DNA from: Bacteroidota bacterium
GTDB taxonomy: Bacteria > Bacteroidota > Rhodothermia > Rhodothermales > UBA10348
Assembly: GCA_029262855.1 (NCBI GenBank)
Contig: JAJCYP010000052.1
Location: 1-60,362, forward strand
Direction: 5' to 3'
Length of the DNA: 60,362 nt
Shown here piece by piece: positions 16,501-25,297 of the stretch. Made by a program: the position numbers and the translations under genes. Numbering within the stretch: position 1 is the stretch's first letter; the number at the start of each line of letters is the position of its first letter. The notes below the pieces were generated by a model. That model worked only from the letters and a program-made list of their open reading frames with translations, ran no database searches and was not told the DNA's origin.

Positions 16501-17146
16501 TAAACCGTGCCGCCTTCTTGGCCTGACGCTCCAGCGACCGAACCCGCCGATCCAGTTCCTCGGTCAGGTCCCGGACCCGCGTAAGGTCAACCTGTGTGGA
16601 CTGGAGCTTCCTAAGCGTCTGCGTCCGCCGAATCTTGTACTTGGTGATACCGGCCGCCTCTTCAAACAGGCGGCGGCGGTCCTGCGCATTATCCGAGAGC
16701 AACTCCTCGATCATCTTCAGCTCGATCACCGAGTAGGCACCCGCGCCCATCCCGGTATCCATGAAGAGGTCGGTGATGTCTTTGAGCCGGCACTGGGTTC
16801 CGTTCAGCAGGTACTCGGACTCACCGGATCGGTAGAGGCGCCTGCCAATGGTCACCTCATCGTACTCGGTCGGAAGCACGCCTCGATTGTTCTCAATCGT
16901 CAGCATGACCTCAGCCACACCCAGCGCTTTTCGGTGTCCGGCGCCATTGAAAATGACGTTCTCCATCTTCTCGGAGCGCAGGATGCGAGCCCGCTGCTCG
17001 CCAATCACCCACCGGACCGCGTCGACGACGTTGGATTTGCCACAGCCATTCGGCCCCACCACGACGGTGACGCCGGGCGCGAAGTTCACGACCGTTCTGT
17101 CAGCAAAGCTTTTGAAGCCGTGCAGCTCCAGCTTACTCAGATACAT
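13589..17146 (-). CDS. smc: Chromosome segregation protein Smc
   Basis: 1185 residues, the usual length for bacterial Smc. The N-terminal head has MYLSKLELHGFKSFADRT and Walker A GPNGCGKSN at 31-39. Two long coiled coils (about 170-510 and 650-1000) flank a hinge at roughly 525-640. The C-terminal head carries the ABC signature LSGGEKTL at 1084-1091 and Walker B FCILDEVDAPLDDANV from 1108. The protein dimerises, binds ScpA and ScpB, and organises and segregates the nucleoid by ATP-driven loop extrusion. ScpA and ScpB are not in this window. The start has a promoter-like pair upstream and diverges from the ECF sigma gene across 305 bases. The frame is intact and the composition matches the housekeeping genes. 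Confidence 0.97.
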   Translation of the reverse strand: MYLSKLELHGFKSFADRTVVNFAPGVTVVVGPNGCGKSNVVDAVRWVIGEQRARILRSEKMENVIFNGAGHRKALGVAEVMLTIENNRGVLPTEYDEVTIGRRLYRSGESEYLLNGTQCRLKDITDLFMDTGMGAGAYSVIELKMIEELLSDNAQDRRRLFEEAAGITKYKIRRTQTLRKLQSTQVDLTRVRDLTEELDRRVRSLERQAKKAARFKKHRARLRELELALAQLRYDQLASEQEESSGKRGELKDLLEQDGAALAKAEAAHEALRTRHVEREQALVAIQTHLSAHLEKLRAAESDERLVHERLAVTERDILRLGQEREAAAIQSSVLGESLETLQVTVAGARPASEEAELALDKARQARDAAVKAVDTQRARVQTARNEERKATESLAQLRRTLDRSSSRVEMMQEELTGLDERESQVKDQLDLAERNLEAKLEAVDLAETAVVGAAEAVEEAVERRQARGQELADLKEELAVAQRRMDAVAAEVGLLESLLASFDDFSESVQFLVGDSDWTENELITVADIVGCDPTVKPAVEAALGDFASCLVVQTQAEARRAISKLKESEKGRTTFVILDRLPSPGAKAPVPVGARALIDEVRFETGYEALVQLLLHDAVVVDDLEAALRASGPGIRCFTEAGEWVQDGGVVHAGSAGSGSRSGGGRLGRREQLDTAQRALAEAQAEARALRERVNLAQQALSEVLLPEVERRHRECMSEQSTARSTHARAVLERDNLARRDTELAKRRQELSRSLETFREDIASRSEAVQEAQERVTEWEGERARHEETLQTLEVDGRAAISRYSEANITAVQARNHLDNLNRDLSRVQQEIVRLEQERVNRTERLAELEDQRVKAGERIALLETTIADLHVAKTSVERDVITAKDTLSLVKVEISEIEAEVRVLRRNRDQRVQEENALAVRLAEVQTRTENLVTSTAEEYEIDLETTRIEAPEDFDAESAPARVQEIRAKIRGLGPVNELALETFEEEKERFEFLTTQLQDLESAESTLMETISEINTTASDRFDKTFSAIQANFSRLFSDLFGEDAHARVVLQDENDPLESDIEVFAKPSGKKPSVLAQLSGGEKTLTAIALLFAIYLVKPSPFCILDEVDAPLDDANVDRFMDLIRSFSESTQFVLVTHNKRTMEAADRMYGITMQQQGVSSLVGVEFNPEVDVDMQLVA

Positions 17147-17182
17147 GGCGGGGGACTATTCCGATTCAGGTTCAACCAACCA

Positions 17183-17211
17183 AGTAAACGGTGTCTAAAG
17201 CCGTTTTGCAA
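17183..17211 (-). promoter_or_regulatory. Candidate promoter for smc
   Basis: On the minus strand TTGCAA (17211-17206), a 17-base spacer and TTTACT (17188-17183) resemble a sigma70-type pair. Four of six bases match in each box, and the -10 lies 37 bases before the ATG. No footprint or other support is visible. Confidence 0.35.
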
Positions 17212-17394
17212 GGCGGTGTTTTCCACATCGCTGCCGGGAGGGTGTGCGGTGATAACCACAGGTTTTACAGCCACCTGGGGCCAATTCGTTCCGCGGTGCG
17301 AAAACTGAGGGCCGTTATTGTGAATAATAATGCAACGAAGCCGCACTGCAACTGGAGGTACGGACCACTCCAGAAGAATGGTGTCTAGCTGCGA

Positions 17395-17423
17395 TTGAAT
17401 AACCACCTTTCAGTACGTATACA
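17395..17423 (+). promoter_or_regulatory. Candidate promoter of the ECF sigma/kinase operon
   Basis: TTGAAT at 17395-17400, a 17-base spacer and TATACA at 17418-17423 resemble a sigma70-type promoter. The GTG start at 17452 would give a leader of roughly 20 bases. An autoregulated ECF promoter is also possible but cannot be told from one site. Confidence 0.42.
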
Positions 17424-17451
17424 TAATTGACTGAGCCTCTCCCCCAGCACG

Positions 17452-18024
17452 GTGCCCCTGCAAAACGACGTAACCCAACTCCTCGTGAGCCATCGCCAAG
17501 GCGAGGAAGGTGCGTCTGCGCAGTTGTTCACCCTGGTCTATGACGAGCTCCGGGCGATGGCGCACCGGCAACTGCGCTTCAGGAGTCCCGGGGAGACCAT
17601 CAACACCACCGGGCTGGTCCACGAAGCCTACCTGAAACTGTTCAACCGGGCCGACGCCGAATGGACGGACCGTGTTCATTTTTTCGCCGTTACGGCCAAA
17701 GCCATGCGGCAGATTCTGGTGGACTATGCCCGCGCGAGCCGCGCCGAAAAGCGGGGCGGCGAAGCGCACCGCACGGAACTGGTTTCGGGCATCCTGTACG
17801 AGGATGCGCGGTCCCTGGACCTCCTCGATCTCGAGGATGCTCTGACTCGACTCAACGAACTGAACCCCAGACTGGCTCAGATCGTAGAAATGCGGTTCTA
17901 CGGAGGAATGTCGGTGGAAGAAATCGGAACTGCCTTGGACCTGTCGGGACGAACCGTCGACCGGGATTGGTTCAAGGCGAAGAGCTTTCTCTACCTGGCG
18001 CTTAAAGGAACGGACGGCGTTTGA
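17452..18024 (+). CDS. ECF-type RNA polymerase sigma factor (Sig-70_X6/TIGR02999-like)
   Basis: 190 residues from a GTG. Region 2 spans the stretch with FTLVYDELRAMAHRQLR, TTGLVHEAYLKLF and VHFFAVTAKAMRQILVDYAR, the signature of the subfamily common in Rhodothermales, Planctomycetes, Acidobacteria and Gemmatimonadetes. Region 4 has LNPRLAQIVEMRFYGGMSVEEI and the helix-turn-helix LDLSGRTVDRDW. No anti-sigma gene is adjacent. Instead the Ser/Thr kinase starts one base after the stop, an arrangement in which sigma activity may be tied to kinase signalling. It replaces the housekeeping sigma on RNA polymerase to direct a regulon that cannot be deduced here. Confidence 0.9.
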   Translation: MPLQNDVTQLLVSHRQGEEGASAQLFTLVYDELRAMAHRQLRFRSPGETINTTGLVHEAYLKLFNRADAEWTDRVHFFAVTAKAMRQILVDYARASRAEKRGGEAHRTELVSGILYEDARSLDLLDLEDALTRLNELNPRLAQIVEMRFYGGMSVEEIGTALDLSGRTVDRDWFKAKSFLYLALKGTDGV

Positions 18025-18025
18025 T

Positions 18026-20488
18026 ATGAAGGATGTCCCCACCGGCCAATGGAAGCGGATAGACGCCATCATGGATGGCGCGCTGGATCTCGAACCGGAA
18101 TTGCGGGACGAGTACGTCCACAAGGAATGCGGCGATGACCGGGCACTGCTGAAGCAGGTTCAGGCCATGTTGGGCGCCGGCGAGGTTGCCGGTACCTTCC
18201 TCGAGAACGAAGGGCCCGAGATGCTCGGCGAAATGAGGGACGCAGTGCGCAAGGCCGTGGACCACAAGGAAGACGCGTTCGCCGATACACACGTCGGCCC
18301 CTACCGTCTCATCCGCCCCATCGGTCACGGAGGCATGGGCCAGGTGTACCTGGCGATGCGCGATGACGCGTCGTATACCCGATACGTCGCCGTCAAGGTG
18401 ATCCGTCGGGGGATGGATACGGACGAAATCCTGAAGCGCTTCAAGATGGAGCGCCGGATTCTGGCGAGTCTTGCGCATCCGAACATCGCGAGGCTCCTGG
18501 ACGGTGGTGCCACCGAAGACGGGTTGTCCTACTTCGTCATGGAGTACATCGAGGGACAGCCAATCGGCGAGTACTGCGATGCGCACAAGCTGCCGGTGCG
18601 CCAGCGCCTGGAGCTTTTCCGGAAGGTCTGCGATGCCGTGCAGTTTGCGCACAGGAATCTGATCGTCCATCGGGACCTGAAGCCGTCCAACATCCTGGTG
18701 ACGGCAGACGGCACCCCGAAGCTGTTGGACTTCGGCATCGCCAAGGTGCTCAATCCGAACCTGGCGGGGTACACGATGCCCATGACCAACCTGGATGTTC
18801 GGGTCATGACACCGGAGTACGCGAGTCCCGAGCAGATGAGGGGCGATGCGGTCACGACGGCCAGCGACGTATACCAGCTGGGCATCCTCCTCTACGAACT
18901 GCTGACCGGTGGGCGTCCCCACAAGACGCAGGGGCGCAGCCGAAAGGAGATCGAAGAGCTGGTGCTCTCGGCGGAGCCGGAGAAGCCGAGTACGGCCATC
19001 AGCGGGATTACCGGCGAGGAAGCCAGCAAGCGAACCCACCGGGATGCCACCGGAGGGACCGCTGTCGAGCTGCTCCGGAAGACGCTTTCCGGAGACCTGG
19101 ACCGCATCGTGCTCATGGCGCTGCGGAAGGAGCCGGATCGGCGATACGCCTCGGCCGACCTGTTTCAGGAGGACATCAGGCGCTTCCTGGAGGGCATGCC
19201 GGTCTCCGCTCAGGCCGATACCGTGTCGTATCGGGCGCGGAAGTTCATCCAGCGGCACAGGGTCGGCGTGGCTGCTTCGTCGGTCCTGGTGATCCTGCTG
19301 ATTGCCGTGACCGTGCTGGCGGTGCGGTTTGCACTGGTCACGAGCGAGCAGTCCGAACGAATTGCGTTGGCGGCCGCCAAGACCGAGCAGGTCAGCCGCT
19401 TCCTGGTAAGCACCTTCCAATGGGCGAATCCTGAGTATTCGCTTGGCGAGACCGTCACGGTGCCCCAACTCATGGATCGCGCCGTGGTCCAGATTGATCA
19501 GGAGTTGGCCGGTCAGCCCGAAGTGCAGGCCCACATGCTGATGGAACTCGGCATTGCCTACAGGGAAATGGGGGATTTCGATGCCTCCGAACGACTCTTG
19601 ACCCGTGCGCTCGCCATGCGGAGGGCAGATGCCGATGTCCCGAGGCTGGATCTGGCCGCCAGCATCTTTCAACTCGGCGTCCTGCGGGACTGGACAGGAG
19701 AATGGGAAGAGGCCGAAGGACTGCTGGTTGAATCACTCACGTTGAGGGAGCAGGAGGTGGGCCGAAACGATCCCCTGATTTCCGCCAACCTGAACTCACT
19801 TGCCTCGATCTACGCGTATTCCGGTCGCAGGGAAGACGCGCAGGCGATGTTTCAGGAAGCCCTGGAAATCGAACGTGCCACGGCGGGAGACGGTACGCTG
19901 ACCTTTGCCGAGATCCTCGCCAATCTGGGGTGGGCCTTTCATGACATTGGTCTGGAGAACGAGGACGATGCGTTGCTCGATAGGGCCGAAGAGGCGTACC
20001 GAACCTCGCTTGATCTCCAGGTAGGGCTGCTTGGCGATGGCCATCCCAACGTGGCCTCCATGTACAACAATCTGGGGTCGCTGCTACAGGATCGCGGCCG
20101 GTATGCAGAGGCCGAGGAAATGCATCGCGAGACGCTGGCCATGCGCCGCGTCATCTACGGCGAGGAGCACTCCCGAATCGGCAACTCAATCAGTCAGGTC
20201 GCCCGCGCGGTTTATGCACAGGGCAACGTGGAAGAGGCCGAAACGCTATTCCGTCAGGCCCTGAATCATCATCTGACGAGTCTGCCCCCGGGTCACCCCT
20301 TCACTGGCCGCGATCGGGCACTGCTGGGCACCCTCTTGGTTGACAAGCATGAGTACGCCGAGGCGGAGCAGCTGCTCTCCGAGGCCTTGGTCATCTACGA
20401 GGCCAACCTGGACGACGAGCATCCCTGGATCGCCCAGGCTCGCGGCATGATGGAGGTCATCTTGCGCGAAACCGGCCGGAGCGGCTAG
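18026..20488 (+). CDS. Membrane-anchored Ser/Thr protein kinase with TPR sensor domain
   Basis: 820 residues. The cytoplasmic PknB-type kinase domain has the Gly loop GHGGMGQVY at 100-108, the ATP Lys at 124 (VAVKVI), the catalytic loop HRDLKPSN at 215-222 with Asp217, DFGIAK from 235, and the TPEYASPEQ activation segment. One transmembrane helix lies at about 415-437 (SVLVILLIAVTVLAV). The C-terminal 380 residues are a run of tetratricopeptide repeats (AEGLLVESLTLREQEVG, AEEMHRETLAMRRV and so on), expected on the other side of the membrane as a protein-binding sensor. It is one base downstream of the sigma factor, so co-translated. Substrates are unknown; the sigma factor is an obvious candidate. 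Its stop codon overlaps that of clpB. Confidence 0.92.
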   Translation: MKDVPTGQWKRIDAIMDGALDLEPELRDEYVHKECGDDRALLKQVQAMLGAGEVAGTFLENEGPEMLGEMRDAVRKAVDHKEDAFADTHVGPYRLIRPIGHGGMGQVYLAMRDDASYTRYVAVKVIRRGMDTDEILKRFKMERRILASLAHPNIARLLDGGATEDGLSYFVMEYIEGQPIGEYCDAHKLPVRQRLELFRKVCDAVQFAHRNLIVHRDLKPSNILVTADGTPKLLDFGIAKVLNPNLAGYTMPMTNLDVRVMTPEYASPEQMRGDAVTTASDVYQLGILLYELLTGGRPHKTQGRSRKEIEELVLSAEPEKPSTAISGITGEEASKRTHRDATGGTAVELLRKTLSGDLDRIVLMALRKEPDRRYASADLFQEDIRRFLEGMPVSAQADTVSYRARKFIQRHRVGVAASSVLVILLIAVTVLAVRFALVTSEQSERIALAAAKTEQVSRFLVSTFQWANPEYSLGETVTVPQLMDRAVVQIDQELAGQPEVQAHMLMELGIAYREMGDFDASERLLTRALAMRRADADVPRLDLAASIFQLGVLRDWTGEWEEAEGLLVESLTLREQEVGRNDPLISANLNSLASIYAYSGRREDAQAMFQEALEIERATAGDGTLTFAEILANLGWAFHDIGLENEDDALLDRAEEAYRTSLDLQVGLLGDGHPNVASMYNNLGSLLQDRGRYAEAEEMHRETLAMRRVIYGEEHSRIGNSISQVARAVYAQGNVEEAETLFRQALNHHLTSLPPGHPFTGRDRALLGTLLVDKHEYAEAEQLLSEALVIYEANLDDEHPWIAQARGMMEVILRETGRSG

Positions 20489-23130
20489 CTCTCCGACACC
20501 TCCGGCTCGGCCACGACTTCCGTGGGTAGCGTCTCGAAGGTGAGGCCGGATCCGTCTTCGGACAGGTCCACGCGGATGGTCTCGCCCTTCTCGATCCAGC
20601 CGGACAACAGCTCCTCGGCCAGTTTGTTGGTGACCTCTCGCTGAATGACCCGCTTGAGAGGTCTGGCGCCGAACACCGGGTCGAATCCCTGGTCTCCCAG
20701 CCAGACGCGGGCGTCCGGCGTAATCTCAAGCGTAACTCCGGCGCTGTTGGACGCCAGCTTCTGGACATGCGCAATCTGGAGATCCACGATCTGGCCGATG
20801 GCCCCACGACCAAGCGGATGGAACACTACAGTTTCGTCAATACGATTGAGAAACTCGGGGCGCAGCCGCTTCTTGAGCAGGTTCATCACCTCGTCCTTGA
20901 GGCTCTCCTCTGCGCGCTCGGTCAGCTCACCGTCCAGGGCATCGAGTCGATCGCGGATGACCTCTGAACCCAGATTCGAGGTCATGATCACAATCGTGTT
21001 CTTGAAATCGACGGTCCGTCCCTGGTTGTCAGTCAGGCGACCGTCGTCGAGCACCTGGAGGAGGATGTTGAAGACCTCGGGATGTGCTTTCTCGATTTCG
21101 TCCAGCAGCACCACAGCGTAGGGTCGACGCCGGACCTTCTCGGTGAGCTGCCCGCCCTCCTCGTAGCCGACGTAGCCGGGAGGCGCGCCCACGAGTCGAC
21201 TCACGGTGTGCCGCTCCTGGTACTCACTCATGTCGATTCGAATGAGCGCCTGTTCGTCATTGAACAGGAACTCGGCGAGCGCCTTGGCAAGCTCCGTCTT
21301 GCCGACGCCGGTGGTCCCCAGGAAGATGAATGAACCGATGGGGCGACTCTCTTCCTGAAGTCCCGCGCGGCCGCGGCGGACGGCGTGCGACACAGCCGCG
21401 ACCGCCTCGCGCTGACCGATCACCCGGTGCTCCAGCTCATCTTCCATTCGGAGAAGCTTGGCACGCTCACTCTCCAGCATCCTGGAGACCGGGACGCCGG
21501 TCCAGCGCGACACGATGTTGGCGATGTCTTCCGCGTCGATTTCCTCCTTGAGGAGCGCACCGTTCCGCTGGATGACCATGAGCCGCTCCTTCGTGTCGGT
21601 GACGGTCTGCTCCAGTTGCGGAATCCGCCCGTACCGGATTTCGGCCACATCGCCGTACTTGCCCTGACGCTCCAGCGTCTCGGCTTCCAATCGGGCTTCC
21701 TCAATCTGCTCCTTGCTCTGGCGGAGCTCCTGGATGAGTTCTTTTTCCTGATTCCAGCGGGCACGCAAGGCTGTCCGCTTTTCCTCCAGGTCGGCCAGGG
21801 TCTCGCCGATACTCATGAGCTTGGTCTCGTCCCGCTCCCGCTTGACGGCCTCGCGCTCGATCTCCAACTGGCGGATCTGGCGCTCCAGTTGATCGAGTTC
21901 CTCCGGCATCGAGTCGATCTCGATACGCAAGCGGGACGCCGCCTCGTCGATCAGGTCAATCGCCTTGTCGGGAAGAAACCGCTCGGTGATATAGCGGCTC
22001 GAGAGCTGCGCGGCGGCTACCAGGGCGCCGTCCGTTATCCGGACGCCGTGATGGACTTCGTAGCGTTCCTTGATGCCCCGGAGAATGGAAATCGTGTCTT
22101 CCTGGCTTGGCTCGGCCACCACCACTGATTGGAATCGGCGTTCGAGTGCCTTGTCCTTTTCGAGGTACTTCCTGAACTCGTCCAGCGTCGTGGCGCCGAT
22201 GGCTCTGAGTTCGCCGCGCGCCAGGGCGGGCTTCAGAATATTGGCGGCGTCCATCTGGCCTTCCGAGGCTCCCGCTCCCACCAGCGTGTGGATCTCGTCG
22301 ATGAAAAGGATGATCTGTCCGGCGGCCTCGGTGACCTCCTTGATGACGGCCTTCAGGCGATCCTCGAACTCACCCCGGTACTTGGCTCCGGCAATCAGCG
22401 ACCCCATGTCCAGGGCCAGGATGCGGCGGTCCTTGAGGCCTTCCGGCACGTCGCCCTGGACGATGCGAATGGCCAGGCCTTCGGCGATGGCGGTCTTGCC
22501 CACGCCGGGCTCACCGATCAGGACGGGGTTGTTCTTGGTGCGCCGCGCCAGAATCTGGAGTACCCGGCGGATCTCGTCATCCCGACCGATGACCGGGTCA
22601 ATCTTGCCTTTGCGCGCCAGTTCGTTCAGGTCGCGGGTGTAGCGTTCGAGCGACTGGTACCTGCTCTCGGCGTGCTGATCGGTCACCCGCTGGCTCCCGC
22701 GGACCTCCTTCAGCACCGCGAGGATGCGCTCCTTGGTGATGTCCTGCCCCTTGAACGCCTCGGTCAAGGTATCGGCAGCGGAGAGGGCGATGAGCACGTG
22801 CTCGCTGGCCACGAAGTCGTCCTTGAGCAGTTCGGCCTCGGCCAACGCGCGGTCAAACACCTTCTTCGCGCCCTTTCCGAGATACTGTCCCGAGACGCTC
22901 GAGCCCGTGACTACGGGCAACCGGTCCATCTCCTGCTGCGTCCGGTTGCGCAGCAACTCCAGGTTGGCACCCAGTTTCTCCAGGATGGACGGGACCACTC
23001 CGCCCTCGTCCTGAAGGAAGGCAAACAGGAGGTGCGGTGGCTCCAGACCCTGATGGTTCTTGGACTGAGCCAACTCCACAGCGGTCTGGATGACCTCCTG
23101 GGCCTTAGTCGTAAACTTCTGCAGGTTCAT
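20485..23130 (-). CDS. clpB: ATP-dependent disaggregase ClpB
   Basis: 881 residues from ATG 23130; [12 protein letters not shown] is the canonical family start, and the upstream TTG at 23157 adds nine atypical residues. The N-domain (1-150) is followed by AAA-1 with Walker [10 protein letters not shown] from 206 and the coiled-coil middle domain with [21 protein letters not shown]-2 has GTTGVGKTE from 605, [15 protein letters not shown], and the C-terminal [12 protein letters not shown]. ClpB extracts polypeptides from aggregates together with DnaK. The middle domain distinguishes it from ClpA/ClpC. No CIRCE-type element is visible upstream. The gene converges on the kinase gene and shares CTAG with it at the two stops. 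The DUF2231 gene ends 141 bases upstream in the same direction. Confidence 0.96.
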   Translation of the reverse strand: MNLQKFTTKAQEVIQTAVELAQSKNHQGLEPPHLLFAFLQDEGGVVPSILEKLGANLELLRNRTQQEMDRLPVVTGSSVSGQYLGKGAKKVFDRALAEAELLKDDFVASEHVLIALSAADTLTEAFKGQDITKERILAVLKEVRGSQRVTDQHAESRYQSLERYTRDLNELARKGKIDPVIGRDDEIRRVLQILARRTKNNPVLIGEPGVGKTAIAEGLAIRIVQGDVPEGLKDRRILALDMGSLIAGAKYRGEFEDRLKAVIKEVTEAAGQIILFIDEIHTLVGAGASEGQMDAANILKPALARGELRAIGATTLDEFRKYLEKDKALERRFQSVVVAEPSQEDTISILRGIKERYEVHHGVRITDGALVAAAQLSSRYITERFLPDKAIDLIDEAASRLRIEIDSMPEELDQLERQIRQLEIEREAVKRERDETKLMSIGETLADLEEKRTALRARWNQEKELIQELRQSKEQIEEARLEAETLERQGKYGDVAEIRYGRIPQLEQTVTDTKERLMVIQRNGALLKEEIDAEDIANIVSRWTGVPVSRMLESERAKLLRMEDELEHRVIGQREAVAAVSHAVRRGRAGLQEESRPIGSFIFLGTTGVGKTELAKALAEFLFNDEQALIRIDMSEYQERHTVSRLVGAPPGYVGYEEGGQLTEKVRRRPYAVVLLDEIEKAHPEVFNILLQVLDDGRLTDNQGRTVDFKNTIVIMTSNLGSEVIRDRLDALDGELTERAEESLKDEVMNLLKKRLRPEFLNRIDETVVFHPLGRGAIGQIVDLQIAHVQKLASNSAGVTLEITPDARVWLGDQGFDPVFGARPLKRVIQREVTNKLAEELLSGWIEKGETIRVDLSEDGSGLTFETLPTEVVAEPEVSES

Positions 23131-23271
23131 AAGGCGCTCGAAAAAGCGATAGGTCAATATGGCAGACGATCCACGCGGGATTCGCCTATGTGACTACGGT
23201 CCAACGCCGTGCCAAACCGGCTGCCTCTGACGAGGTGTCAGGCCTGCCGCGCTTGCCCGCGCGGGCGGAAC

Positions 23272-24471
23272 CTAGTGGTCCTGCGCTTCCGTGCCCGCCT
23301 CGTGTTCGTGATCCGCGGCCTCGGTCGCGGCCTCGGTCGCGGCGTTCTCGAGCGAGGCCTCGGCTGCGGCCTCGTCGGTCGTAACCTCCTCATCACCCAT
23401 CTCCATGGCCCCGCCCGCGGCCGTGGCAAGGTCCACTGCCTGCATGCTGGCGAGCCTCACCGTACCGGTACCGTTCAGCCTCAGGCCAACCTGTCCCGGT
23501 TCGAAGGCCGTGCCGTGACCGTGGATGGCCAGGCGCGTATTGACATAGCTGCGGTAATGAGCCCCATCGACCACCACGCGGACGTCCTGCCAACCGGTCT
23601 CCGATATGGCCTCGGTCGCCTGAACCAGCAGGTCCGAGTTCTCGGTTTTGCCGAGCCTGATCTGACCGTTGCCAACCGACGTGAATCCATAGGCGCCGCC
23701 CTCCTGTACGTGGTGGGCTACGAGCGCCGTGCCTTCAAAGTCAGAAAGATCAATGGACAGATCCACCTGCAGTCGGTCAATCGACCCCGGCATGACAAAC
23801 AGCGTGGGTTCGGTCACTTCGAACTGAAAAACGTCGCCGCGTTCGCCGGCGTCCACGAGGCTGGACTGGAGCGATTCGGCCGATCCCTCGACCCAGATGA
23901 CGGAGTTTTTCCAGGCGCCTGCACGGGCAGGCGTCCACATCCATCCCACGGCTGATCTGGCGATCCCGTCGTCTCCCGCCTCCGCGGTGATCAGCGGCTC
24001 GGAAGGCCGAGTCTCAACCGCTTCCACGCCGACGCCATACCGGTACACCAGTTCGGCTCCGTGCGTGGCCGTGACCGAGATGAGGACGAGCCCTCCCAGG
24101 CCAATAACCAACAGTCCGAGTCGCGGAACGAGGCCTGCGGCAAACTTGGTTGCGCTCAGGCCCGTCCGGATGACGCCGTATCCTCCAAAGAACCAGGCGG
24201 TCCAGAGTCCGAGGTCGGCATGCTCGGTCAGCAGCGCGTTGGCCTCGGTGGGAAGGAAGACCGAATCGGCAGCGAGCGTGCCCGTATACCACGTTGCGAC
24301 AGCAGAGACGGCGCCAACGGCGTAGAGCCAGTTGGCAGATTTTCTCCAGCTCCCACGGTCGCCAGAGGCAATGCCGACGGCATCAAGCGCGGCCGCCACA
24401 AAAAGCAGCGCGATCGGAAAATGCAGCACCAGTGGGTGCAGGTTCGGGGCCCATTCTGGAAGGAGTGACAT
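23272..24471 (-). CDS. DUF2231-type membrane protein fused to a beta-sandwich-like C-terminal domain
   Basis: 399 residues. The N-terminal half is a four-helix membrane domain beginning HPLVLHFPIALL with His12 and His17. A further His lies in LLTEHADLGLWTAW, as expected for DUF2231 proteins, often linked to haem or redox functions of the inner membrane. The second half (about 175-350) looks like a concanavalin/3-keto-disaccharide-hydrolase-type beta sandwich (DUF1080-like), with FQFEVTEPTLFV, GWQDVRVVVDG and LRLNGTGTVRLAS. The last 45 residues are an acidic Ala/Glu tail (ENAATEAATEAADHEHE) built partly from a duplicated 12-base unit. This domain pairing is unusual and I know of no assigned function. 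It diverges from the DUF493 gene. Confidence 0.7.
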   Translation of the reverse strand: MSLLPEWAPNLHPLVLHFPIALLFVAAALDAVGIASGDRGSWRKSANWLYAVGAVSAVATWYTGTLAADSVFLPTEANALLTEHADLGLWTAWFFGGYGVIRTGLSATKFAAGLVPRLGLLVIGLGGLVLISVTATHGAELVYRYGVGVEAVETRPSEPLITAEAGDDGIARSAVGWMWTPARAGAWKNSVIWVEGSAESLQSSLVDAGERGDVFQFEVTEPTLFVMPGSIDRLQVDLSIDLSDFEGTALVAHHVQEGGAYGFTSVGNGQIRLGKTENSDLLVQATEAISETGWQDVRVVVDGAHYRSYVNTRLAIHGHGTAFEPGQVGLRLNGTGTVRLASMQAVDLATAAGGAMEMGDEEVTTDEAAAEASLENAATEAATEAADHEHEAGTEAQDH

Positions 24472-24625
24472 CGAAGGAATCTGAAGGTGAGCTGGGAACG
24501 GGTTTTACCCGTCAATCGGGCGGAAGTTACCCCGGACACGAATTGAAACCCTGCCATGGATCCCGGGTTGGCCGGCCCGGTTTGAAGGATCGCACGGCTC
24601 ACTCGAGCCCAGATAAAACAGGCAG

Positions 24626-24907
24626 ATGGAAGGTGAGCGCACATCCAAAGATGACTGGTGGGACCGGTTTCAGAAGCTGCTCGACGATCAAAACGAGTGG
24701 CCCACCGACTATACGTTCAAGTTCATCGCACCGGCCGCCCGCGTGGACGAGCTGAAGGCAGTCTTCGGTCAGGTGGATCTGTCGGTCCGTGAATCACGGA
24801 AGGGGAAGTACCAGTCGGTCACGGCTGTGATGAACATGCATTCCAGCGACGAGGTGGTGGCGATGTACCACGCAGTCGGAAAAATCGACGGCGTTATAGC
24901 TCTCTGA
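24626..24907 (+). CDS. DUF493 (YbeD-like) small protein
   Basis: 93 residues, the typical length of the YbeD/DUF493 family. YPTDYTFKF-like beta strand (here WPTDYTFKFIA) is followed by a helix and SRKGKYQSVTAVMNMHSSDEVVAMYHAV, matching the ferredoxin-like fold whose loop S-x-G-K-Y-x-S is conserved. The last strand VDGVI-like IDGVIAL closes the fold. In enterobacteria ybeD lies beside lip genes, but its role is not settled and no lipoate gene is present here. It converges on the small charged protein with seven bases between the stops. ATG 24626 has a weak upstream AGGCAG. Confidence 0.82.
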   Translation: MEGERTSKDDWWDRFQKLLDDQNEWPTDYTFKFIAPAARVDELKAVFGQVDLSVRESRKGKYQSVTAVMNMHSSDEVVAMYHAVGKIDGVIAL

Positions 24908-24914
24908 GGCTCCC

Positions 24915-25220
24915 TCAGGAGTAGGTGTCCAGGTGGCCGCCCGACTTGGATGAGTCGGATTCGTAGGTGGACTTCTCTTTTGGGGGGGCTTCGGGCGCTC
25001 CCTTGATCTCGTCCCGCGTAATGGCGCCCATGCTGGTGTAGGCCCCGGACAGGAAGGGAGAGCGTTCGCCGACCTGACCGCGGGTCAGGTTCAGGATGTA
25101 GGCTTCTTCCTGGTTTTCCCGCTCAGAACGCTCTTCGTCCTTCCGCCGCTGATCGCGACGGCTCTGGCGGTCGACTGGTTCGACCCGACGTTCGGTGCTA
25201 TGTACAGGTTCGACTCGCAT
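24915..25220 (-). CDS. Small charged protein of unknown function
   Basis: 101 residues with no signal peptide or membrane helix. The first 45 residues are very rich in Arg, Glu and Gln (RRDQRRKDEERSERENQEEA), probably helical. Residues 45-75 contain a better-conserved-looking ILNLTRGQVGERSPFLSG segment. The tail is Ser/Pro/Lys-rich and probably disordered. It lies 77 bases downstream of the cysteine-desulfurase-like gene in the same orientation. I do not recognise a family. Confidence 0.55.
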   Translation of the reverse strand: MRVEPVHSTERRVEPVDRQSRRDQRRKDEERSERENQEEAYILNLTRGQVGERSPFLSGAYTSMGAITRDEIKGAPEAPPKEKSTYESDSSKSGGHLDTYS

Positions 25221-25297
25221 AGGAATCCCGGCCTCCCCATTTGAATCGACCGCAACAGCGACCTCTTAAGCAATTGGGGAGATTGCACGGGAAACAA

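Larger units (their letters stand above)
17147..17451. promoter_or_regulatory. Divergent intergenic region between smc and the sigma/kinase operon
   Basis: 305 bases with no gene. It contains the two outward-facing promoter-like pairs, an AT-rich patch (TTATTGTGAATAATAATG near 17315), and one TTTTCCACA at 17219-17227 that matches a relaxed DnaA box. A single box with no cluster does not suggest an origin. Confidence 0.5.

Noticed and set aside
17219-17227. TTTTCCACA as a DnaA box and possible origin
   Set aside because: Only one box, no cluster and no dnaA or dnaN nearby; expected by chance.
18002-19672. 556-residue open frame antisense to the kinase
   Set aside because: Shadow of a gene with all kinase motifs intact; no recognisable content of its own.
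22129-23193. 354-residue open frame antisense to clpB
   Set aside because: Shadow frame caused by third-position GC; ClpB is unambiguous.
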